This document shows, one piece after another, positions 1 to 5,226 of a stretch of DNA of 10,767 bases. The stretch is from an uncultured Bacillota bacterium. GTDB taxonomy: Bacteria > Bacillota > Dehalobacteriia > UBA7702. Position 1 is the stretch's first letter, and every line of letters starts with the position of its first letter. The stretch spans positions 1 through 10,767 of the forward strand of contig CACXDX010000121.1 of assembly GCA_902766525.1 (NCBI GenBank), in the 5' to 3' direction. Both the position numbers and the translations under genes were made by a program. Under the pieces are notes generated by a model that was not told where the DNA came from, made no database searches, and saw only the letters and a list, made by a program, of their open reading frames with translations.

Positions 1-731
1 ACCATGGCCATAATCGAGGGGATTTCTTCTTCCATCATGGCTTTATAGAAGTTTTCGTAGTCGTAAGTCAGTTCTGAAATATCTTTTTCTTCAATATATT
101 TTGCGTATTGTTCCAGTCGGGTGAAGCAGTTTTCATAGGCGTGGAAAGAATAGGCGATATGCGTATAAGAACCGACGGGAACGCCAAGTTTTTCCGCGAC
201 ATCGCGCTGAAGCGCGATGAAGCCGACGGCATTCATAAAGGTTGCCTGAACGGCATCGTTGGAACGCATCATCACCGTCATATTGAGTTTGTTTTCGCGA
301 ATGGCAAAATGAATCGATTGCAGACAGGCCGGATGATCGTTTGTGGAATCGACTTTAAAATCGCGGATATTCATGATCGCCCGACGGGAGTAAGGATTGC
401 GCTTCAGTTCCTCAATAATCCAGGGCAGCTGTTCGGCAAAGCGCTGATGATAAGTGTATTCCCAAACATTTTCGCCGGCACCGACCATAAAATCGAGGAT
501 GCCTTCGCGAATTTCCATGGTATACTGCTGAAGTTCATGATGACCGCCGGGAAAGAGTTTGGAGATAAAGGGTTCCGCCACGGCGTTTTCCACATAAAAG
601 GTCATCGGAAGTTCCCTCATTGTGGTGTTGTAATCGGGACAGGGAAAGACTTTTCCTTCCTTTGCCAGTGTCAATAAAGCTTTATGATAGGCTTCCGGCA
701 GTGTTTTGCCTTCTTCGTAATACATTTTCAC
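1..731 (-). CDS. Thymidylate synthase family protein, divergent branch (3' end beyond window)
   Basis: The minus strand is open from 731 to the left edge (243 codons) without a stop. The thymidylate synthase signature is present: an Arg pair in NPYSRR (residues 112-117), the nucleophilic Cys136 in HPACLQS, RSND (156-159), Asn167 in FMNAVGF, and HAYEN near residue 200. Family enzymes methylate dUMP to dTMP with methylenetetrahydrofolate in the cytosol. Asn167 aligns with the Asn that selects uracil over cytosine, which favours dUMP as substrate. It departs from classical ThyA: PPCH is HPACL and GLPFN is ATFMN, so it belongs to a distant branch and specificity is inferred. A GTG start at 731 is preferred because GGAG lies 9 bases upstream (744-741); the ATG at 725 would be 15 bases away. 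It is transcribed divergently from the next gene. The C-terminus is missing. Confidence 0.8.
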   Translation of the reverse strand, partial: MKMYYEEGKTLPEAYHKALLTLAKEGKVFPCPDYNTTMRELPMTFYVENAVAEPFISKLFPGGHHELQQYTMEIREGILDFMVGAGENVWEYTYHQRFAEQLPWIIEELKRNPYSRRAIMNIRDFKVDSTNDHPACLQSIHFAIRENKLNMTVMMRSNDAVQATFMNAVGFIALQRDVAEKLGVPVGSYTHIAYSFHAYENCFTRLEQYAKYIEEKDISELTYDYENFYKAMMEEEIPSIMAM

Positions 732-763
732 GGCGGTAATCTCCAATCAGATTTATTAAAACT

Positions 764-792
764 ATTTTAACACAAAAATAAATATGATACAA
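764..792 (-). promoter_or_regulatory. Putative promoter of the thymidylate synthase-like gene
   Basis: Read on the minus strand, TTGTAT (792-787) and TAAAAT (769-764) are separated by 17 bases. A TGT precedes the -10 box, giving an extended -10. It lies about 33 bases upstream of the GTG start. The region is AT-rich, so a chance match is possible. Confidence 0.5.
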
Positions 793-793
793 T
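765..793 (+). promoter_or_regulatory. Putative promoter of the 153-codon gene
   Basis: On the plus strand, TTTTAA (765-770) and TACAAT (788-793) are 17 bases apart, with TGA before the -10 box as an extended -10. The -35 is weak. It superimposes almost base for base on the opposite-strand promoter, so the two polymerase sites would be mutually exclusive. Confidence 0.4.
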
Positions 794-833
794 AAAAATA
801 AATTGTTTTAGAAAAAATGGGAAGTGAAATAAA

Positions 834-1295
834 ATGGCCATGATTTCCGGCCCCTATACCGATACCGTTGTCGACATGTTGATGCGCTCGGACAGGCCGC
901 ATAAAAAAAGTGCCCTTTATGTAAATGAAAGCGGCCTTTTCGGCTTTTACGACGGTGCAATGATTTATATTGCCGATCCCGTTGTACGTCGTATTTCTCC
1001 TCATGATTTCGGGAAAGCCAAGAATCTGGTTTTTCCGGAAAAATGCGGAGACGGTTTGCGTTTAAGCACAGATGACGGATCTCTTTGGGTGATCCCTTTA
1101 AAAGAAGAGGAGAGGGAAGCATTTCTCCGATCCTATCAGCTTGTTTCCGAGGGGGAAGCTTTGGAGCGAATCCGGAATGCCGAGAGTGAAAAACGGCCTC
1201 GTGACTTTCCGCTGTGCTGTAAGATCGGCTTTTTCGATGACGGTGATAAGGCGGATCTTGATCTGATCAAGAAAATCATATTAAAATATTCTTAA
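834..1295 (+). CDS. Uncharacterised 153-residue protein, possible PH-like fold
   Basis: I do not recognise this family. The start is ATG 834, with GGGAAG at 819-824 and a 9-base spacer; a second in-frame ATG lies two codons later. There is no signal peptide or membrane segment, so a cytosolic protein is expected. Residues about 25-100 alternate short hydrophobic strands and turns (ALYVNESGLFGFYDG, then MIYI, then SLWVIPLKEEEREAFLRSY). The pattern of seven strands followed by an acidic helix is reminiscent of small bacterial PH-like domains, but this is only a visual impression. A Cys-Cys pair (PLCCKIGF) sits near residue 125. The gene has base composition like its neighbours. It ends 12 bases before the next -35 box and shows no terminator, so readthrough into the TSCPD gene is likely. 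Confidence 0.75.
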   Translation: MAMISGPYTDTVVDMLMRSDRPHKKSALYVNESGLFGFYDGAMIYIADPVVRRISPHDFGKAKNLVFPEKCGDGLRLSTDDGSLWVIPLKEEEREAFLRSYQLVSEGEALERIRNAESEKRPRDFPLCCKIGFFDDGDKADLDLIKKIILKYS

Positions 1296-1307
1296 GTTTT
1301 TTTGTGA

Positions 1308-1336
1308 TTGAAAAAGAGAAAACGCAGTGGTATAAT
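1308..1336 (+). promoter_or_regulatory. Strong sigma-A type promoter of the TSCPD gene
   Basis: TTGAAA (1308-1313) and TATAAT (1331-1336) have a 17-base spacer, and TGG directly precedes the -10 box as an extended -10. The expected transcript start is near 1343, leaving a leader of roughly 20 bases. Confidence 0.8.
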
Positions 1337-1365
1337 ATACCTTAGGAAGAAAGGTGTTTGAAATA

Positions 1366-1629
1366 ATGCGTTACGAATATAAAACCAAAGGTACCTGTTC
1401 AAAATCGGTTTCTTTTGATCTTGACGGTGATATTGTCTCCAATGTTCATGTCGTCAACGGCTGCGATGGCAATCTCAAAGGGATTTGCAGTTTGATTGAC
1501 GGTATGACGGTGAAACAAATTGTAGACAAAATGTACGGCATTCGTTGTCAATCCAAACCGACATCGTGTCCGGATCAGATTGCGAAAGCGGTACTCTCTG
1601 CTTACCGGAGTGAACAGGGGAATATTTAA
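1366..1629 (+). CDS. TSCPD domain protein (TIGR03905-type four-Cys domain)
   Basis: This 87-residue cytosolic protein matches the small TSCPD family. It opens with the typical MRYEYKTKGTCS, has NGCDGN (31-36) and GIRCQSKPTSCPDQIAKA (58-75). The four conserved cysteines are C11, C33, C61 and C68, and an additional C41 is present; a metal-binding role is suspected for the family, but the function is unknown. Related TSCPD domains also occur at the end of some ribonucleotide reductases. ATG 1366 is chosen because family members begin at this point and AAAGGTG lies 9 bases upstream. An in-frame GTG at 1354, with AGGA six bases before it, would add four residues. It is probably the first gene of a two-gene transcript with the leucine-rich repeat gene 41 bases downstream. 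Confidence 0.88.
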   Translation: MRYEYKTKGTCSKSVSFDLDGDIVSNVHVVNGCDGNLKGICSLIDGMTVKQIVDKMYGIRCQSKPTSCPDQIAKAVLSAYRSEQGNI

Positions 1630-1670
1630 ACAGTTTCTTTTGATAGATTATTTCGATTTCGGAGGTTACT

Positions 1671-2609
1671 ATGGCGAAAGTTTTTTGTGAAATCTGCGGC
1701 GGGTCGCTTGTCTCTTCTCGGTACAGCACCCTCTATACCTGCGAAAATTGTGGGATGAAATATACCCGTACCAAAGTGCGGAAGATGCTTTCGCGCGGTC
1801 CCCGTTTTCGGTCGGCAACCATCAATGATCCTTCAGAACTGGAAAAATGGTATGTGGAATTGGATAAGCACATCGGTAATGAAAATCTTAAGGATGCCGA
1901 AGATGTCGCTCAGAGGATCCTCGAGATCGATCCCGAGGATGAAAAAGCCGGTGCTTTTCTGGACTCCCTGATTAAAATGGAAAAAGAATTTCGTGTGGAA
2001 CGCGGTATTCTTGTGAAGTATTCCGGACATGATGCCGAACTGAAAATTCCCGGCGGAATCCGCGAAATCGGAACAAAGGCATTTATGAACAATAAAGATC
2101 TGAAAAAGATTGTTATTCATGAAGGCGTAAAATCCATCGGTGAGGAATGCTTCTCCGGCTGTGAAGCGTTGAAAGAAGTTGTTCTTCCCGAAAAGAGCCT
2201 GATCTTTATCGGTTATCGGGCCTTTGCCAACTGCAAGGATTTGAAAAAAATAGATTTGCCGGACAGTGTTAAATTCCTCGGCAATTATCTTTTCTTGAAT
2301 TGTTCCTCTTTAAAGAATATTCATATTCCGCGCCGTGTGCCGACGATCGGGAAGTGCGCTTTTAAAGGTTGTTCTTCGCTGGAAGAAATAAAGATCCCCC
2401 GCCGCGTGAAAGGTATCGGTGACAATGCTTTCAGAGATTGCAAATCTTTAAAAAAGATCGGTCCTCTCGATGAAGTCATGTTTCTCGGGGAAAACGCTTT
2501 CCTCGGCTGCGATGAACTTGAGGACATCAGTGTGCCTTACCGCTTCATGAACAACGGTTGGGAAAAATATGAAAGTACCTATATGGCGCCGCCTCATGAT
2601 ATTTTATAA
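1671..2609 (+). CDS. Cytosolic zinc-ribbon plus BspA-like (LRR_5) leucine-rich repeat protein
   Basis: The start is well fixed by GGAGG at 1661-1665. Residues 1-30 form a zinc ribbon with CxxC pairs at C6/C9 and C24/C27. Residues about 52-110 are a charged helical stretch resembling a single TPR-like hairpin (LKDAEDVAQRILEIDPEDEKA). After the cap strand ILVKYSGHDAELKIPGG come seven LRR_5 repeats from residue 130 to 291, period 23 residues (the second has 24), with the pattern V..IG..AF..C..L..I.IP. No signal peptide, anchor or sorting signal is seen. BspA-type repeats are usually on secreted or surface proteins that bind host or other proteins, so an intracellular scaffold role is inferred here. 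Target unknown. The gene is followed directly by a strong terminator. Confidence 0.85.
   Translation: MAKVFCEICGGSLVSSRYSTLYTCENCGMKYTRTKVRKMLSRGPRFRSATINDPSELEKWYVELDKHIGNENLKDAEDVAQRILEIDPEDEKAGAFLDSLIKMEKEFRVERGILVKYSGHDAELKIPGGIREIGTKAFMNNKDLKKIVIHEGVKSIGEECFSGCEALKEVVLPEKSLIFIGYRAFANCKDLKKIDLPDSVKFLGNYLFLNCSSLKNIHIPRRVPTIGKCAFKGCSSLEEIKIPRRVKGIGDNAFRDCKSLKKIGPLDEVMFLGENAFLGCDELEDISVPYRFMNNGWEKYESTYMAPPHDIL
2058..2543 (+). repeat. Seven LRR_5 repeats, about 69 bp each
   Basis: Seven in-frame units of 69 bp (one of 72 bp) encode I/V-x-x-I/L-G-x-x-x-F-x-x-C/N-x-x-L-x-x-I-x-(I/L/V)-P. Conservation is at protein level; the DNA units have diverged, so recent slippage is unlikely. Confidence 0.85.
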
Positions 2610-2622
2610 ATTTCAATAAGAG

Positions 2623-2657
2623 AAGCGCGAACAATCGTTCGCGCTTTTTTTATTTTT
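2623..2657 (+). terminator. Rho-independent terminator after the LRR gene
   Basis: A perfect 10-bp stem (AAGCGCGAAC 2623-2632 with GTTCGCGCTT 2637-2646) has a 4-base loop, followed by a T-rich run. It lies 13 bases past the stop codon. Confidence 0.93.
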
Positions 2658-2660
2658 CTT

Positions 2661-2689
2661 TTGCAAATTTAAACATCTTTTGTTATAAT
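2661..2689 (+). promoter_or_regulatory. Promoter of tcdA
   Basis: TTGCAA (2661-2666) and TATAAT (2684-2689) are 17 bases apart, with TGT before the -10 box as an extended -10. It begins immediately after the preceding terminator. Confidence 0.85.
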
Positions 2690-2741
2690 ACATTTTAGGT
2701 TTATTTAAAGAAGAAAAAGTGTATTTTTTAGGAAAAACACC

Positions 2742-3494
2742 ATGGAAGGATTATTTTCGAGAACGGAATTGCTGTTGGGTGAAGATGCCATGAAAAAACT
2801 GGCGTCGTCCCGTGTCGCGGTTTTCGGTATCGGCGGTGTCGGCGGGTATGCTGTAGAAGCTTTGGCTCGCTGCGGCGTGGGTGCTCTTGATCTTATTGAT
2901 CATGATACCATCGCGGCAAGTAATATCAATCGTCAGATTATTGCTACAGAAGAAAATATCGGTGCTTTAAAAACAGACGTCGCCGCCAAACGAATTGCCC
3001 TGATTAACAGTGAATGTCAGGTAACGACTTATCCTGTTTTCTTTTTACCCGAAAACGAAGGGGAATTTGATTTCAGGCAATTTGATTATATCATTGATGC
3101 CGTAGATACGGTTTCAGCCAAGTTCGCGCTCATTGAAAAGGCGAAGAGGGAAGGGACAAACATCATTTCCTCTATGGGTGCCGGCAATAAGCTTGACCCG
3201 ACGGCTTTTCAAGTTGCGGATATTTATGAGACTTCCGTTTGCCCTTTGGCTCGGGTCATTCGTGCCGGCTGTCGCAAGCGGGGCATCAATCATCTGAAGG
3301 TCGTTTTTTCCAAGGAAAAACCCATTCATCCGTACGAGGTCGGTTTAAAAACAAAGGATGATCTCTCTGTTTCTCAGCCGCCGGGTTCAGTTAGTTTTGT
3401 TCCCTCCGTCGTCGGTTTGATTCTTGCCGGTGAGGTCATTAAAGATCTGATCGGTATAAAAAAAGATCATGTACGGAATCTGCAAAGAATATGA
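2742..3494 (+). CDS. tcdA: tRNA threonylcarbamoyladenosine dehydratase
   Basis: This 250-residue E1-like (ThiF/MoeB/HesA fold) enzyme activates the threonylcarbamoyl carboxylate of t6A37 in tRNA with ATP and cyclises it to ct6A. Visible motifs are the nucleotide loop GIGGVGG (29-35), the acidic LIDHD (51-55), NINRQ (61-65) with the conserved Asn and Arg, DAVDTVSAK (119-127), SSMGAGNKLDPT (143-154), Cys167 in TSVCPLARVIR, and the C-terminal PPGSVSFVPSVVGL (213-226). The length is normal for Bacillota members, and no rhodanese or other fusion is present. The start is ATG 2742, with AGGA 8 bases upstream. It has its own promoter. No terminator is evident before the membrane-protein gene 90 bases downstream, so some co-transcription is likely. 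Confidence 0.93.
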   Translation: MEGLFSRTELLLGEDAMKKLASSRVAVFGIGGVGGYAVEALARCGVGALDLIDHDTIAASNINRQIIATEENIGALKTDVAAKRIALINSECQVTTYPVFFLPENEGEFDFRQFDYIIDAVDTVSAKFALIEKAKREGTNIISSMGAGNKLDPTAFQVADIYETSVCPLARVIRAGCRKRGINHLKVVFSKEKPIHPYEVGLKTKDDLSVSQPPGSVSFVPSVVGLILAGEVIKDLIGIKKDHVRNLQRI

Positions 3495-3541
3495 TCGTTT
3501 TCTCATAATAATTGGCAATGATTATTCCCTGTCTTTGCAAA

Positions 3542-3563
3542 AACATCAGGAATAACATCAGGA
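3542..3563 (+). repeat. Short tandem direct repeat upstream of the channel-like gene
   Basis: AACATCAGGA occurs at 3542-3551 and again at 3554-3563, a 12-bp period, about 20 bases before the start codon of the next gene. An imperfect AT-rich dyad (AATAAT 3507-3512 with ATTATT 3521-3526) lies just upstream. No convincing -35/-10 pair was found in this gap. Confidence 0.5.
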
Positions 3564-3584
3564 GAGATTGTGAGGTAAAAAAAC

Positions 3585-5033
3585 ATGTTTTTAAAGGGAA
3601 GTGGAGGTTTAGTGACTTTATCTTATCAGGATAAACTGGATATTCGCAACGAAAGAAGACTGCGCTTTTTCAATATTGTGATGGTTGTTTCTTTCTTGAG
3701 CGGAACCGTTGGGCAGTTGATTGAAGGTGTCAGCTTGATCGATTCACTTTACGGCAGTTTGGTGATGTTCGTTTTGAGTTATACTTCGGGACCGACCAAT
3801 ATTCTCATCAATATCGGTCGTTTCGGCGCCGCTTTCTTTACTTTAAATGCTGTTCTTGCTATTGTAGGCACATTCTTTATGATCGTCGGTGACCGTATCA
3901 AGGGTCAGCGCAAAGACAGTATGTATGTTTACGGTGATTCTAATATTTCCGAGGAACTGATGCAGACCAGAAAAAATGTTATTGATGGCAGAAACGGTTT
4001 TGTACCTGCTTCGAATTATGTTTTGGTCGGAAATGAAGTCGATAATCTTCATTTTTATGTGGATCATCGTGATCGTCTCGCCGAAAAAAAGGTCTATCTG
4101 AAAACCGAAACACTGCCCGGTATTGCTCTCGGGCATGAGCATTTGCGCTCTTTTTGTCTTGAAGAACTCGGAGCGGAGGAATTTTGGAAAAAATTTGATT
4201 TGGTTGATAAAGCCTTTAATGAAGATGGCACTCCCGCTCATCTTAGCATTGCTATCATCGGCTTCAATAAGCTCGGCGAAGAGATTCTCTCTCACGGTCT
4301 CAGAGCTTGTGCGTTTACCGATGTGACCTGGCATATTTTCGGTGATACCAATCGCTATCGTATGCTCCATGCCAATCTTGACGAGCTTGATATTCACTGC
4401 TACCCCGAAGAATGGTTCAATGAGCTCGATATTGTCAAAAATGCCGATATGATCATCGTGACGTCGCAGAATCATCAGCTTAATATCATCTATGATTTCT
4501 TCCTTGTAGCTGCCGATTGGACAGTCCATATTTGTTCTTCTTTCGGCGATTCGGAGGAAGGGAAAAGCATTTTTTTGCAACATCGTTCCGGCTCCGTTCC
4601 CGAAGATAATCTGATCTTTTTTGATTGGCGCAAAGCAGGGGGCAATCTTGAGCGTTTGCGGCAGCAGGAAACTGCGGAAAGTATCAAGAAGGATAATCTG
4701 AAAAAACTCATTGCCGATGAATGGGAAAATCTTGATACTTTCAGACGCTATGCCTATCTTTCTCTTCTTGATTTTCGTGATTTGAAGCAGAAACTCGTTG
4801 ATACATGGGGAGATAAGATCGATGAGGATATGATTGTACGCATTATGCATCGGCGCATGCGCAATTACTATCTCATTAACAACTGGTGCTATGCCGAATT
4901 TCCGGATCCCGACGATACTTCCGCGGATGAAAACAACACATTGCGGCTCCACCGCGGCATCTGCCCCTTTGATGATTTGAGTCCGGAAAGAAAAGAAAGA
5001 GAAAAAGAGATTGTCAGGAGATTGTATTACTGA
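3585..5033 (+). CDS. Two-TM channel-like protein with TrkA_N-like and C-terminal RyR-like domains
   Basis: This 482-residue membrane protein has two hydrophobic helices (about 26-47 and 80-103) flanking a pore-helix-like segment (51-68). The usual potassium filter TVGYGD is absent; YTSGPT (66-71) stands in its place. The cytosolic part has Rossmann-like stretches: YVYGDSNISEEL from about 114, and a clearer TrkA_N-type unit at 219-320 with IAIIGFNKLGEEIL. The last 65 residues resemble the RyR domain first described in ryanodine receptors: MHRRMRNYYLINNWCY, then LHRGICPFDDLSPERKEREK. TrkA_N plus RyR proteins with a degenerate pore are known in bacteria, but their ion and ligand are not settled. 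Transport or sensing is inferred. ATG 3585 has GAGG 9 bases upstream; GTG 3612, preceded by GGAGG, is an alternative. No own promoter is obvious. Confidence 0.8.
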   Translation: MFLKGSGGLVTLSYQDKLDIRNERRLRFFNIVMVVSFLSGTVGQLIEGVSLIDSLYGSLVMFVLSYTSGPTNILINIGRFGAAFFTLNAVLAIVGTFFMIVGDRIKGQRKDSMYVYGDSNISEELMQTRKNVIDGRNGFVPASNYVLVGNEVDNLHFYVDHRDRLAEKKVYLKTETLPGIALGHEHLRSFCLEELGAEEFWKKFDLVDKAFNEDGTPAHLSIAIIGFNKLGEEILSHGLRACAFTDVTWHIFGDTNRYRMLHANLDELDIHCYPEEWFNELDIVKNADMIIVTSQNHQLNIIYDFFLVAADWTVHICSSFGDSEEGKSIFLQHRSGSVPEDNLIFFDWRKAGGNLERLRQQETAESIKKDNLKKLIADEWENLDTFRRYAYLSLLDFRDLKQKLVDTWGDKIDEDMIVRIMHRRMRNYYLINNWCYAEFPDPDDTSADENNTLRLHRGICPFDDLSPERKEREKEIVRRLYY

Positions 5034-5072
5034 TCGCTTCCTGATTTGATTCTTTGCATGTCTTGTCGGACT

Positions 5073-5104
5073 GCGCTGTCGGATGATCTTCGGCGGCGCT
5101 TTTT
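5073..5104 (+). terminator. Terminator after the channel-like gene
   Basis: GCGCTGTCGGA (5073-5083) pairs with TTCGGCGGCGC (5089-5099) across a 5-base loop. The 11-bp stem includes three G-U wobbles and is followed by five T. The wobbles make it an efficient hairpin on this strand only. Confidence 0.8.
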
Positions 5105-5128
5105 CTCGTGATATTGCGCTGCTTTTCA

Positions 5129-5158
5129 TTGACAAGCCGAGCTTTTTTGCGTTATAAT
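5129..5158 (+). promoter_or_regulatory. Consensus sigma-A promoter of leuS-holA
   Basis: TTGACA (5129-5134) and TATAAT (5153-5158) are both perfect consensus, with an 18-base spacer. Transcription would start near 5165, giving a leader of about 60 bases, too short for a T-box. Confidence 0.9.
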
Positions 5159-5226
5159 AATAAATTGTAATAATGGTGAAATAGGCTCTTTCAAAAGCTG
5201 AAATATCGAAACAGAGGAGAAAGAAT

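Noticed and set aside
108..677. 189-codon plus-strand frame at the left edge
   Set aside because: It is the antisense shadow of the thymidylate synthase-like gene, whose catalytic motifs are read on the minus strand.
2058..2543. Repeat block as a CRISPR-like or satellite array
   Set aside because: The 69-bp periodicity is in frame and explained fully by LRR_5 protein repeats, with diverged DNA units.
3843..5135. 430-codon open frame on the minus strand opposite the channel-like gene
   Set aside because: It is antisense to a gene with clear domains and a ribosome binding site, its translation is low-complexity and family-less, and it would cross the terminator at 5073-5104.
5165..5226. Regulatory RNA hairpin in the leuS leader
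   Set aside because: The only pairing seen (around GGCTCTTT and AAAAGC) is short and mismatched, and no T run follows.
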